From: an uncultured bacterium
GTDB lineage: Bacteria; Bacteroidota; Bacteroidia; Bacteroidales; Rikenellaceae
Assembly (NCBI GenBank): GCA_905214725.1
Contig: CAJMNH010000005.1
Location: 129,543-193,542 of the forward strand
Length of the DNA stretch: 64,000 bases
Direction of reading: 5' to 3'
Shown: positions 35,070 to 43,326 of the stretch, piece by piece
Layout of the letters: each line of letters opens with the position of its first letter
How positions within the stretch are numbered: position 1 is the first letter of the stretch
Position numbers and translations under genes: made by a program
Notes under the pieces: generated by a model
What the model was told of the DNA's origin: nothing
Databases searched by the model: none
What the model saw: the letters and a program-made list of their open reading frames with translations, nothing else

Positions 35070-35106
35070 GTTACCTCCGCGTAAGTCGGTTACCGAAAGG
35101 TAAGTC
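35070..35106. promoter_or_regulatory. Tandem operator sites, probably for the HxlR regulator
   Basis: Two direct copies of GTTACC-N5-GTAAGTC (35070-35087 and 35089-35106) have a 19-base period. Each copy contains an inverted TTAC/GTAA, the kind of element described for DUF24/HxlR regulators. The second copy ends one base before the -33 element of the DJ-1 gene promoter. Confidence 0.7.
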
Positions 35107-35138
35107 CTTGTTTTTTACGATTCCAAATTCTATCTTTA
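35107..35138 (+). promoter_or_regulatory. Promoter of the DJ-1/PfpI gene
   Basis: CTTG (35107-35110), a 20-base spacer and TATCTTTA (35131-35138) fit the Bacteroidetes promoter with one change in the last base of the -7 box. The tandem operator abuts its upstream edge. Confidence 0.6.
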
Positions 35139-35192
35139 CATCACAAAAGTAATAAACTTACATAAAATAACAATCATTAAAATCAAAAAGTT

Positions 35193-35720
35193 ATGGCAAA
35201 GAAAGTTGCGGTACTGGTCGTGAATCCGGTCAACGGAGCAGGACTGTTCCAGTATCTGGAAGCGTTTTTCGAGAACGGGATTCCGTTTCGGACATTTGCA
35301 GTGACCGACGGCACGGAGGTCAAAACCAATTCGGGCGTCAGCCTTCGCACCGACGATACGGTCGCCGATCTCAAAGGGCATGAAAGCGAATACGACGCAC
35401 TGGTTTTCGCCTGCGGCGACGCCATGCCCAAATTCGGGGAGAATGCGGGCAAACCCTATAATCAGGAGATGCTCTCCGTGATGAAAACCTTCGCTGACGC
35501 AGGCAAGCCGATGGCCGGCCACTGCGCCGCAGCGCTGCTCTACGATCAGCTGGGCATCGCAAAGGGGCGTCGGGTCGCCCTGCATCCGTTCATCAAGTCG
35601 GCGGTTCGGAAGTGCGTCGGCACCGACGAGAAGGCGGTCGTCGACGGCAATTTCTACACCGCACAGACGGAGAACGCCCTCGCCGAACTGATTCCTTCGC
35701 TCGTGAAGGCGCTGAAGTAA
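35193..35720 (+). CDS. DJ-1/PfpI-family protein
   Basis: This 175-aa protein has the DJ-1/PfpI (class I amidotransferase-like) fold: KKVAVLVVNPVNGAGLFQYL at the start, YDALVFACGDAMPKFG in the middle and the nucleophile-elbow sequence AGHCAAALLYDQLG with the candidate reactive Cys near residue 112. Members act as glyoxalases, deglycases, chaperones or peptidases, so the reaction is uncertain. The divergent HxlR gene and the shared operator suggest induction by reactive aldehydes or oxidants. A strong hairpin follows 21 bases after the stop. Confidence 0.9.
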   Translation: MAKKVAVLVVNPVNGAGLFQYLEAFFENGIPFRTFAVTDGTEVKTNSGVSLRTDDTVADLKGHESEYDALVFACGDAMPKFGENAGKPYNQEMLSVMKTFADAGKPMAGHCAAALLYDQLGIAKGRRVALHPFIKSAVRKCVGTDEKAVVDGNFYTAQTENALAELIPSLVKALK

Positions 35721-35741
35721 CCCGAGAATATCCGAAAGATT

Positions 35742-35767
35742 CGGGAGAGCCGCATGCGGCTCTCCCG
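35742..35767. terminator. Bidirectional hairpin between convergent genes
   Basis: A perfect palindrome (CGGGAGAGCCGCA and its complement) sits between the DJ-1 stop (35720) and the stop of the convergent DUF2798 gene (35775). It lacks a long T run. Confidence 0.65.
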
Positions 35768-35774
35768 TTCGGTT

Positions 35775-36296
35775 TCAGGCAGACGGCTCCTCCTCCGAAA
35801 CGTCCGCCGGAGGAAACAGCAGGCCGAAAAGAGCGCGCACCAGCGGTCCGGCCACCAGCAACTGCCAGCCCAGCGCGAAGGGATAGGTGCGCACGAAAAG
35901 CGCGCCCCACCGCGCTAACAACTCTTGGCCGACGCCGTACAGCGTCATCGCGACGAAGAGGCTCATCACCGAGCACATCAGGCTGACCATCGCGACGGCC
36001 ACCGCAACGATCCGCGCCAACGGCTGCGCATCGGGCCCGACGAAGCGAAACGCGAGCCGGAACGCCACGGAACGGGCGATCAGCAACTCGTAGACGACGG
36101 CAAACGCATAAGGCGGCCACATGCCGCCGAGCGCACCCAAAAAGAGCGTTCCGCACACACGGGCGCCGCCGAGCGCCATATTGTAAAAGGTGATCGAATA
36201 GGCCATGACGAAGACCATCAGGCCGTGAAGACAAACGTCTGAAATTTTGTCCGAGGCATTGAATCCGGTTTTGGTTGAACAAGTTACAGGCTGCAT
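35775..36296 (-). CDS. DUF2798-family membrane protein
   Basis: This 173-aa protein has four predicted membrane segments arranged as two related pairs. The first of each pair carries a short M-S/Y-rich pattern (GLMVFVMAYSITFYNMAL and MCSVMSLFVAMTLYGVG), which is characteristic of DUF2798. Function is unknown for the family. The open frame reaches 36416, but the promoter at 36386-36417 lies inside that extension. The ATG at 36296 (MQPVTCSTKTG) is therefore chosen, giving a leader of about 80 bases. It is transcribed alone. Confidence 0.8.
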   Translation of the reverse strand: MQPVTCSTKTGFNASDKISDVCLHGLMVFVMAYSITFYNMALGGARVCGTLFLGALGGMWPPYAFAVVYELLIARSVAFRLAFRFVGPDAQPLARIVAVAVAMVSLMCSVMSLFVAMTLYGVGQELLARWGALFVRTYPFALGWQLLVAGPLVRALFGLLFPPADVSEEEPSA

Positions 36297-36385
36297 CTGT
36301 CGTTTCGAACATGCATAACCGGACTTACGCGCCGACGGGCGCCACACGTTATCGTCTTTCCTCCTCCGAAGGAAATGCAGCGTTG

Positions 36386-36417
36386 CAAAGATAACGATTT
36401 CGGCGGAAGTTTGCAAA
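36386..36417 (-). promoter_or_regulatory. Promoter of the DUF2798 gene
   Basis: The minus strand carries TTTG (36417-36414), a 20-base spacer and TATCTTTG (36393-36386), a perfect Bacteroidetes promoter. It fixes the start of the downstream gene at 36296. Confidence 0.75.
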
Positions 36418-36705
36418 GGGAAAAATCGCTGCCTTCGTTAAAATTCCGATCCCGAAACGCCGTATCGGGAAACGATCTCTCCTTACCGCAGCCACAGCTA
36501 CGTTCCTCGGCGCAGCCTGCCTGTCGCCAGCAGTTCTCCGCCGACACGATTCCGACGATTGCCTGCCCCGCCGGCGAAACGCAGCGGCTGCCGCCCAACC
36601 GGTTGCGCGGCGACGCCGTGATCGACTACCGGATGGGGCCGCGGCCGGCCCGCCGCAGACAATTCCGACCGGAGGAACGCCCCGATTCTCTCTCGGGAAA
36701 GCAAC
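36418..36705. other. Intergenic stretch, nothing recognised
   Basis: This GC-rich DNA lies between the DUF2798 promoter and the GH109 terminator. Short frames are open on both strands, but they lack start signals and recognisable domains. Confidence 0.4.
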
Positions 36706-36735
36706 GAAAAAGGGAGCTGCCGCGGCAGCTCCCTT
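36706..36735 (-). terminator. Terminator after the GH109 gene
   Basis: The minus strand has AAGGGAGCTGCCG paired with CGGCAGCTCCCTT followed by TTT, 20 bases past the GH109 stop. Confidence 0.8.
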
Positions 36736-36755
36736 CGCACTCGTTATCGACGGCG

Positions 36756-38144
36756 TCACTCGGCCATCGCATGCGAGAAACCCTCGACCTTCCGCCATGC
36801 GCCGCGCGTGAAATCGGGCATCGCCACCGGCAGATTGCCGTTGCGTACCGACGCCTCGGTCAGTTCGGCCAGCGACGACCACTCGGCCGCGTCGTACACG
36901 TCCTCGTCGAGCGGCAGACCGTTGTGCAGACAGTAGATCAGGCGGTAGTCCATGATAAAGTCCATGCCGCCGTGACCGCCCACTTCGCGCGCCTTCTCGC
37001 CGATTTCACGGGTGATCGGATGCTCATAACGACGTAGCATGTCGTCGAGCTGTTCGTCCGACAGCCGGTGGTGCGCATCGGGATCGAAGGCAAGGCTGCG
37101 GATCGGATACTTCTGCGCGAACCCTTTCGTGCCCGAAATCGTATGAAGACGATTGTAGGGACGCGGCGAGGTGATGTCGTGCTGGATAAGGATGCTTTTG
37201 CCCTTCGCCGTGCGGATCAGCGTGGTATTCATATCGCCCAGCGCATAGGGCGTCCGGGCCTCCTCGGATTCGTCGCCGTACTTCGCCGCGGCGTAGGCGC
37301 TCATGCCGAACTGGTCGGACGAGAGCGAGACGAGCCGCTCCATACGGTCGCCGCGATGGATGTCGAGCAGCTGGCACAGCGGACCGAGACCGTGCGTCGG
37401 GTAGGGATTGCCCGTATGACGGGTATTGTGCTCCAACCGCCACATATCGACGTAACCGTGCTCGCGGTCGAACTGCAGCTCCCGCAGATCGTGAATATAG
37501 GCCCCTTCGACATGGACGATCTCGCCGAACAGCCCTTCGCGGGCCATGTTGAGCGTCGTCATCTCGAAGAAGTCGTAACAGCAGTTTTCGAGCATCATGC
37601 AGTGGCGGCGCGTCCGCTCGGCCGTGTCGACCAATGCCCAGCAATCCTTCACCGTGAGAGCGGCGGGAACCTCGACGGCCACGTGCTTGCCCTGCTCCAT
37701 GGCATACAATGCGATGGGAACGTGCATCTCCCAATCGGTGCAGTTATAGATCAGATCGACATTTTCCAACTCGCAGACGCGGCGCCAGTCGTCGGCGCCG
37801 GTGAACTCCTGCGCTGCCGGCAGGCCGTGCACCGAGAGCATCTCCTGCGCCTGCCCGACATAAGCGGGAACCTTGTCGCAGAGGGCGACGACCTCCACGC
37901 CGTCGAGCTGCGTGAAACGCTCGACGGCCGCGCCGCCGCGCATCCCCAGCCCGATGAAGGCGACGCGCACGACCGGAATCGGATCGCAGCGCAGTTGCAG
38001 CACGTCCTGCTGCCCCTCGGCGTGCGCCGGTTCGGCAAAAACGATCTCGCCGTTCTCGATCCGGTAAGGCGCATCGGAACGCGTCGCACAACCCGTCCAG
38101 ACCGTCAGCACGAGAAGCAACGAAATGCGAAGAAATGATTTCAT
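36756..38144 (-). CDS. GH109-type NAD-dependent alpha-N-acetylgalactosaminidase lipoprotein (Gfo/Idh/MocA family)
   Basis: This 462-aa protein has a signal peptide with lipobox VWTGC (Cys at 18), a short N-terminal extension, then a Rossmann domain (VRVAFIGLGMRGGAAVERF near 60). GH109 landmarks follow: DWEMHVPIALYAMEQGKHVAVEVPAA, MMLENCCYDFFEM, NPYPTHGLGPL, DITSPRPYNR, HGGMDFIMDY and DVYDAAEWSSL. GH109 enzymes use tightly bound NAD in an oxidation-elimination-reduction cycle to hydrolyse terminal alpha-GalNAc, as on blood group A antigen or mucin O-glycans. The ATG at 38144 begins the signal peptide. It is divergent from an N-acetylhexosamine kinase-like gene that could phosphorylate the GalNAc released. 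Confidence 0.92.
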   Translation of the reverse strand: MKSFLRISLLLVLTVWTGCATRSDAPYRIENGEIVFAEPAHAEGQQDVLQLRCDPIPVVRVAFIGLGMRGGAAVERFTQLDGVEVVALCDKVPAYVGQAQEMLSVHGLPAAQEFTGADDWRRVCELENVDLIYNCTDWEMHVPIALYAMEQGKHVAVEVPAALTVKDCWALVDTAERTRRHCMMLENCCYDFFEMTTLNMAREGLFGEIVHVEGAYIHDLRELQFDREHGYVDMWRLEHNTRHTGNPYPTHGLGPLCQLLDIHRGDRMERLVSLSSDQFGMSAYAAAKYGDESEEARTPYALGDMNTTLIRTAKGKSILIQHDITSPRPYNRLHTISGTKGFAQKYPIRSLAFDPDAHHRLSDEQLDDMLRRYEHPITREIGEKAREVGGHGGMDFIMDYRLIYCLHNGLPLDEDVYDAAEWSSLAELTEASVRNGNLPVAMPDFTRGAWRKVEGFSHAMAE

Positions 38145-38242
38145 GGGATTCGTAGTTTTAAAAGGGTTCGTCATCAACGGACATTTTCCATTCTCGGCAT
38201 AACCAGCCTGCTCCGCTCCTGCCGAGCAGAAACGTCCGCATA

Positions 38243-38250
38243 CAAAGTTA
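38243..38250 (-). promoter_or_regulatory. -7 promoter box of the GH109 gene
   Basis: The minus strand reads TAACTTTG. The -33 position holds only TTTA. This promoter lies back to back with that of the divergent kinase gene. Confidence 0.5.
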
Positions 38251-38257
38251 GGAAAAA

Positions 38258-38289
38258 TTTGCCCGTTGCCTAAAGTTTTACTATCTTTA
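38258..38289 (+). promoter_or_regulatory. Promoter of the hexosamine kinase-like gene
   Basis: TTTG (38258-38261), a 20-base spacer and TATCTTTA (38282-38289) form a good promoter starting eight bases from the divergent GH109 -7 box, so both genes could share a control site. Confidence 0.65.
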
Positions 38290-38360
38290 TCTTAAGAAAC
38301 AAAAACCGAAGATGCAGCCGGTTCCTTCGCCTGCGGAGACCGACTGCCGAAAACAGCACT

Positions 38361-39434
38361 ATGAAACGAATAGCCGAACAATTCCGAATCGACGGCGCCG
38401 TGCAATCGGTCGAAGCGCTGGGCGAAGGATTCATCAACGACACCTACATCGTCGTCACCGACCGCGCGCGCTACGTCCTGCAACGCAAAAACCGCAACAT
38501 CTTCACCAACATACCCGCCATGATGCGCAACATCTGGGGCGTGACCGCCTTTCTCAAGGAGAAGGTATGCCGAGCGGGCGGAGACCCCCTGCGCGAGGTG
38601 ATGACGGTCGTCCCCACGCTCGATCGGATGCTTTACCACAAGGATGCGGCGGGCGACTACTGGACAACGACTCTCTTCATCGAGGACTCGGTGACCTACG
38701 AAGCAGCGACGACGCCCGAACTGGCGCGGCGCGGCGGGGAGGGGATCGGACGTTTCCAGCGCATGCTGGCCGATTACCGCGAACCGCTGACGGATATTCT
38801 GCCGGGCTTTCACAACATCCGCATCCGCTTCGAGCAGTGGGACGACGCCCTCGCACGCAACGCTGCCGGCCGCCGCGCGACGGTCGAACGCGAAATCGGC
38901 TGGATCGAGCGCCGCCGCGCGGAGATGCTTCGTTTCTGGGAGCGGGTGGAATCCGGTGAAATACCGATGCGCGTGACGCATAACGACACGAAAATCAACA
39001 ACATCCTCTTCGACCGTCAGGGTCGGGTGCTCTGCGTGATCGATCTGGATACGGTGCTCAACAGCCCCTGCTTCAATGATTTCGGCGACGCCATCCGCAC
39101 CTACGCCAACCACGGTCGCGAGGACGACGACGAACTGGGCAACGTATGGCTCGACATGGCGATGTTCCGCGGATTCGCCGAAGGATACCTCTCGGAAGCG
39201 CGCGCCTTCCTGACGCCGGCCGAGACCGACGCGCTCGCCTTCTCGGTGCGTTACATCACCTACGAGCAGGTGCTGCGTTTCCTGATGGACTACCTCAACG
39301 GCGACACGTACTACAAGATCAAATCGCCCGACCACAACCTCGTCCGCACGCGGGCGCAGTACGCCCTGCTCGAAAGCGTCGAAGGACACTACGACGAGAT
39401 GCGCGACACGATCCGCCGACTCTCCGAAGCATAG
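38361..39434 (+). CDS. APH-family phosphotransferase, N-acetylhexosamine 1-kinase-like
   Basis: This 357-aa protein belongs to the aminoglycoside phosphotransferase/choline kinase fold. EALGEGFINDTYIV starts the nucleotide-binding lobe, RYVLQRKNRNIF carries the lysine region, THNDTKINNILFD near 210 is the catalytic Brenner motif and CVIDLDTVL near 228 holds the metal-binding Asp. Length and the Q-R-x-N-x-x-x-F segment resemble NahK-type N-acetylhexosamine 1-kinases, which make GalNAc-1-P or GlcNAc-1-P. Sharing a promoter region with GH109 supports GalNAc as the substrate. A homoserine, choline or methylthioribose kinase-like role cannot be excluded. Confidence 0.82.
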   Translation: MKRIAEQFRIDGAVQSVEALGEGFINDTYIVVTDRARYVLQRKNRNIFTNIPAMMRNIWGVTAFLKEKVCRAGGDPLREVMTVVPTLDRMLYHKDAAGDYWTTTLFIEDSVTYEAATTPELARRGGEGIGRFQRMLADYREPLTDILPGFHNIRIRFEQWDDALARNAAGRRATVEREIGWIERRRAEMLRFWERVESGEIPMRVTHNDTKINNILFDRQGRVLCVIDLDTVLNSPCFNDFGDAIRTYANHGREDDDELGNVWLDMAMFRGFAEGYLSEARAFLTPAETDALAFSVRYITYEQVLRFLMDYLNGDTYYKIKSPDHNLVRTRAQYALLESVEGHYDEMRDTIRRLSEA

Positions 39435-39451
39435 CGTCTCCGCGTCCTACC

Positions 39452-39494
39452 GACAATCGGGGCGGCCTCTTGCGAAGGCCGCCCCGATCGTCAG
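39452..39494. terminator. Bidirectional terminator between kinase and DUF5723 genes
   Basis: ATCGGGGCGGCCT pairs with AGGCCGCCCCGAT, and flanking GAC/GTC extends the stem. The hairpin lies between two convergent stops (39434 and 39508). Confidence 0.75.
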
Positions 39495-39507
39495 AAATCC
39501 GTTGCGA

Positions 39508-40947
39508 TCAATACATCGTCATCTCTCCGTCCGACACCATGACGCGCCGGTGTTTCTTGGAGGGATCCTTCACCCGCACGTAGTCCAGCACGCGCAGGCC
39601 GCGTTTCCCCATCGGAATGCCGATTCCCAGATTGAGATTCATGCGCCCCTGTTTGATGGGAATCCACTGCGCGGTCTTCTTGGTCAGCAGCACGTCGGTG
39701 GCGATGTAGAAATTGATCCAGCCCGGATTGAGGTTCAGACCCAGTCCCAAAGCCGTCGCCTTGTTGTCGATGAACGAATAGCTGCCCGAAAGGCCGAGCC
39801 AGCGCAGGGGCTGGAAGTTGACCGAGGCCGTCAGGTTGTGCAGCGCCGTATAGTCGTACTTGTGAATCTGGTACAACGCTCCGAATCCGACGCGATGATC
39901 CCACAGCCGGTATTCCGCGCCGAGATTTATCGTGTAGTGCAGCATTCGCGTGGCGCTCTTCTCGTCGACCTTCTCGAAATTCAGCTCTCCGAAGTCGAAA
40001 TCGATGTCCGCCGCGCCATCCGCATCGACCTGTGCGCCGTTAAACCTCAACGTACGGGCCACGGAGCCGTGCGCCGAGCTGGCTTTGTTCCATGCGATGA
40101 AACCGATGTCGTTGACCGCAGCCGACACCTGCAAATTGGCAATCGGTTCATATGTCGCACCGATATCGAACGCCGCGCCGTAACCGGCGGGCTTGAACTT
40201 CGCGTCGAAATCCATGTCGTCGAGTTGATAATAATCGCGGTAGACATGATCCTGCCCCTCTTCATATTTCGTGGGAATGGTCAGCAGATTGCTGTTGACT
40301 TCCAGTTCGCCGACGGCCTCGGCATACCACTCGTTCTCGCCGAGCGAAACGTTGAACTGCGTGAAATAGGCCTTCACACGAGCCAAGCCGACCAGAAATT
40401 TCACACGCGCACCGACGTAAACCTTCTCTCCGATCGGAAACGAATAGTTGAATCCCGCCTCGGCATAGGTGTCCGTGCTCATCCCCAGATTACGGATCTG
40501 GGCGCTTTCTCCCGTTTTGAAGAAGTGGAACAGTTCGTAGGGGAACTGCGCCGAAGCGCTTTCCCGCAGATTGAGGTCGAACGACCAGAAATTCTTGCGG
40601 TTGGAGGTATAAGCGCCGAAACCGAAAATATTGATCCGCGCATCGGCGTTGATCAAATTGTTCGAATGGAGACCCGACAAGGCGTCGGCGGAAGAGACCG
40701 ACGGACTGAACATCGTCACCAACTTTCCGTCGCGGCGGAAGAGAATATCGTCAAGCGACGTATTGCCGCCCGCCGTAACGGCGATGCCGCCGATCACGGG
40801 TATATTGAAATAACCTCGCAGCGGGGCGAATGCGGGGTTCATCTGCGAACGGATCGTCGTCCCTTCCATGAAATACAAGGTGGGATTTTGCGCCGCTGCA
40901 CTCGTGCAGACAAGGAGGGCGGCCAACGTATAGAGCAGTTTTTTCAT
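39508..40947 (-). CDS. DUF5723-family outer membrane beta-barrel protein
   Basis: This 479-aa protein has a signal peptide (MKKLLYTLAALLVCTSAAAQ) and alternating hydrophobic strands typical of an outer-membrane barrel. It begins NPTLYFMEGTTIRSQMNPAFAP, a pattern seen in DUF5723 proteins and in PorV/PorQ-like proteins of Bacteroidetes. The family role is unknown. An alternative ATG at 40956 would overlap the stop of the preceding lipoprotein gene by one base (TAATG), so the two genes are translationally coupled in either case. The C-terminus is less barrel-like (RVKDPSKKHRRVMVSDGEMTMY). Confidence 0.82.
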   Translation of the reverse strand: MKKLLYTLAALLVCTSAAAQNPTLYFMEGTTIRSQMNPAFAPLRGYFNIPVIGGIAVTAGGNTSLDDILFRRDGKLVTMFSPSVSSADALSGLHSNNLINADARINIFGFGAYTSNRKNFWSFDLNLRESASAQFPYELFHFFKTGESAQIRNLGMSTDTYAEAGFNYSFPIGEKVYVGARVKFLVGLARVKAYFTQFNVSLGENEWYAEAVGELEVNSNLLTIPTKYEEGQDHVYRDYYQLDDMDFDAKFKPAGYGAAFDIGATYEPIANLQVSAAVNDIGFIAWNKASSAHGSVARTLRFNGAQVDADGAADIDFDFGELNFEKVDEKSATRMLHYTINLGAEYRLWDHRVGFGALYQIHKYDYTALHNLTASVNFQPLRWLGLSGSYSFIDNKATALGLGLNLNPGWINFYIATDVLLTKKTAQWIPIKQGRMNLNLGIGIPMGKRGLRVLDYVRVKDPSKKHRRVMVSDGEMTMY

Positions 40948-40955
40948 AGCTGTCA

Positions 40956-41954
40956 TTAGAAATTGATCGTTAAACCGCCTTTTCTGCGAACCTTCAGATT
41001 GATGGTTATTCCCTGTTCGGATTCGAGTGCGCGCTTGGGGTAATATTTTTTCAACTGCACGTTCAGGTCGATGTGCGTCTTCTGATCGAAGATGACCGTC
41101 AGCGCGTCGGAAGTGATCCGTGTCTCCACGATCTCCGTCGGTGCGGACGCCGCAGGAGAGACGGTGAACGCCGGAAAACTGAACAGCGTGCGCGTAAAGT
41201 CGTCGTCTTGGCTGCCGTCGTTCGTTTCGGCCGCCTTAAAAGCGGGCTCGGCAGAAAAACTGAGCGGCAAATCGGTGGCGATATCGCCGAAAAGCGAGAG
41301 CGTAGCCTCGGCATCCCGACCTCCGGTAATCATATCGCGCACATTCGACCCGACATCGATACGGTCGAGAACGAACGCACGGACACTCATTTTCAGATTC
41401 ATCGTCAGGTATTCGCGGGCAAAATTCTCGATGTTCTCCCAGATCAGGTCATGCGTCGCCTGCTGGTTGTAAATGAGTTTGAAGGCCGAAATGTACTCCT
41501 CTTCCGGCACATTGGCAGGAAAATATTCAGGCATGAACCGCTCTTTGTAGGAGGCATAGATCAGTCGGGCGATCTCCTCCAGTTTCTTATACGAAGGGTC
41601 GGAGTCGATCTCCGTCATCAACTCCGTCAGCAGACCGTCCGGTCCCGAAAGATAAGCCTCCTGCTGTTGCGCGCCATTGCCGCCGGTAAGCGTCTCCACG
41701 TCGACCGCCTCCGCACCGCCGGGCAGCCGGTTCGGCAACCATACATTGGCTTCGGCCAGCACGCGGTCCAGATCGTCCTGATCGTTGGTAACGTCCGACA
41801 CGGAGGCCCTGAGCGTTATCAGCGGACAGGTGAAGACCGAATTTTCGTCTCCGATGCCGAGATCGTCGGTATCGATGTCCGACAGGTCGTAGCCGTCGTC
41901 GATACACAACACCGCAAGCAAGGAAAGCGTGAGAATCGTCAAAATTTTCCTCAT
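40956..41954 (-). CDS. Hypothetical exported protein (probable lipoprotein) paired with DUF5723 protein
   Basis: This 332-aa protein has a signal peptide with a possible lipobox (LLAVLC, Cys near 17) followed by the acidic sequence IDDGYDLSDIDTDDLGIGD. The central part is helical and charged (about 100-190). The C-terminal third is beta-rich (TRITSDALTVIFDQKTHIDLNV and ITINLKVRRKGGLTINF). I do not recognise a characterised family. Its stop overlaps the possible first ATG of the DUF5723 gene, so the two proteins probably work together at the outer membrane. Confidence 0.75.
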   Translation of the reverse strand: MRKILTILTLSLLAVLCIDDGYDLSDIDTDDLGIGDENSVFTCPLITLRASVSDVTNDQDDLDRVLAEANVWLPNRLPGGAEAVDVETLTGGNGAQQQEAYLSGPDGLLTELMTEIDSDPSYKKLEEIARLIYASYKERFMPEYFPANVPEEEYISAFKLIYNQQATHDLIWENIENFAREYLTMNLKMSVRAFVLDRIDVGSNVRDMITGGRDAEATLSLFGDIATDLPLSFSAEPAFKAAETNDGSQDDDFTRTLFSFPAFTVSPAASAPTEIVETRITSDALTVIFDQKTHIDLNVQLKKYYPKRALESEQGITINLKVRRKGGLTINF

Positions 41955-41982
41955 ATTGTGTTGTGTTTAAAGTATTATGCGG

Positions 41983-41990
41983 CAAAGATA
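41983..41990 (-). promoter_or_regulatory. -7 promoter box of the lipoprotein-DUF5723 operon
   Basis: The minus strand reads TATCTTTG, 29 bases before the lipoprotein ATG. No good -33 match is visible. Confidence 0.5.
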
Positions 41991-42101
41991 TAAATTTTTA
42001 TCTCATAATTTCAGAACTCTTTGAACGTTTCCGAAAAACAAAAAGATTCGGCTGCCCCGAACGCAGGGAACGACGGCGAAAAACGAAGGGAAGAATACGG
42101 C

Positions 42102-42131
42102 AAAGCGGGATCGGTCGGCCGATCCCGCTTT
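42102..42131 (-). terminator. Hairpin after the DeoR-family gene
   Basis: AAAGCGGGATCGG pairs with CCGATCCCGCTTT 31 bases past the DeoR stop. Its T run is short, so the strength is uncertain. Confidence 0.6.
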
Positions 42132-42162
42132 CGATTCATGCCGGAGGATGTTCCGGTATTTC

Positions 42163-42933
42163 TTAATTCACCTCCACCACAGTCACTTCGATTCCCTGAC
42201 TGCGAAGCTGGGCGAGGGTGTGGGGCGAAATGTTGCTGTCGGTGATGATCTGGTCGACATCGTCCAGATCGCAGATTTTGCTGAAACCGCGACGGCCGAA
42301 TTTCGAACTGTCGGCCAGCACGATCGTCTTCTGTGCGGTGCGGATCATGGCGCGATTGAGACCCGCCTCCATCAGGTTGGTCGTCGAGAGTCCGTATTCG
42401 AAATCGATGCCGTCCACACCCAGATAGAGCTTGCTGCACGAGAAATCCTGCAACATCCGCTCGGCGTAGACGCCTACGGCCGAGACCGAGGTATTGCGCA
42501 CCATGCCGCCCAATTGCACCACATCGACGTTCTGGTCGCGCGTAAGAATCGGGACGACGTTGATCGCCGAGGTAATCACCGTCAAGCGGCCCTGCGCCTT
42601 GATTTCGCGCGCGAGAAAGAGCATCGTCGTTCCCGAAGCGATGAGGATCGAATCGTCGGGAGTGACGAGCGAAGCCGCGCGGATGCCGATGGCGCGCTTC
42701 TCGGCGGCATTGTGCTTCTCCTTTTCGTTGACCGGACGGTCGTTGATATAGGGATTGATCAGAATGGCGCTGCCGTGGGCGCGGTAGAGCATCTTTTTCT
42801 CTTCAAGCAGCGTGAGATCCTTGCGGACGGTCACCTCCGACACCTTGAGCCGTTCGGCCAAGGCGGCGACGCTTACCGAACCCTGTTGTTGCAAGAGGTC
42901 CATGATGAAATCATGTCTTTCGGCCAATGTCAT
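42163..42933 (-). CDS. DeoR/GlpR-family transcription regulator
   Basis: This 256-aa repressor has an N-terminal helix-turn-helix (RHDFIMDLLQQQGSVSVAAL, then RLKVSEVTVRKDLTLLEEKK, residues 5-50). A C-terminal DeoRC effector domain contains IGIRAASLVTPDDSILIASGTT, VQLGGMVRNTSVSAVG and TIVLADSSKFGRRGF. These domains usually bind phosphorylated sugars or glycerol-3-phosphate. It is divergent from a GlpT/UhpT-type antiporter, so a phosphorylated three- or six-carbon compound is a reasonable inducer. The best-matched promoter upstream is at 42962-42993. Confidence 0.93.
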   Translation of the reverse strand: MTLAERHDFIMDLLQQQGSVSVAALAERLKVSEVTVRKDLTLLEEKKMLYRAHGSAILINPYINDRPVNEKEKHNAAEKRAIGIRAASLVTPDDSILIASGTTMLFLAREIKAQGRLTVITSAINVVPILTRDQNVDVVQLGGMVRNTSVSAVGVYAERMLQDFSCSKLYLGVDGIDFEYGLSTTNLMEAGLNRAMIRTAQKTIVLADSSKFGRRGFSKICDLDDVDQIITDSNISPHTLAQLRSQGIEVTVVEVN

Positions 42934-42961
42934 AATCGTGTCGTATAGATGTATATTTGAA

Positions 42962-42993
42962 CAAAAATAGTATTTTTTTCAGAATCGGTCAAA
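42962..42993 (-). promoter_or_regulatory. Promoter of the DeoR-family gene
   Basis: The minus strand has TTTG (42993-42990), a 20-base spacer and TATTTTTG (42969-42962), a perfect match to consensus. Confidence 0.75.
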
Positions 42994-43221
42994 CAAATTC
43001 CGAAATAGTTGTAATTCCGCTCCCCGTCTCCTCCGCTCGGCATCGACTGCCGGCAGGTTTCCGCCGTATACGCCGACGGGCGCACGAAGGCCTGCCCGAT
43101 CGTGCTCCGTCCGACGAGGACGACGCATGCCCGAAATCCGAAGCACGGAGCGGTTCCCGCTTCCGATCAGTCGAAAACGCAACAAAAGAGAACTGCGGAT
43201 TGTTTTTTATTACGCTCTGGA
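42994..43221. other. Intergenic DNA between divergent DeoR and antiporter promoters
   Basis: I see no gene here. Small open frames on both strands have no domain signature. DeoR operator half-sites could lie here, but I could not identify a clear repeat. Confidence 0.4.
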
Positions 43222-43252
43222 TTGACAAGATCGAAAGAATTGATTACCTTTG
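43222..43252 (+). promoter_or_regulatory. Promoter of the organophosphate antiporter gene
   Basis: TTG (43222-43224), a 20-base spacer and TACCTTTG (43245-43252) match the Bacteroidetes promoter. The start is predicted near 43259, about 68 bases before the ATG. Confidence 0.7.
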
Positions 43253-43326
43253 TTCTCCAACTACTGTAAAACCGACGGTGAGCCACACGTTGACGGCCCG
43301 CCGTAAACCGAAAACTTGATTTCATC

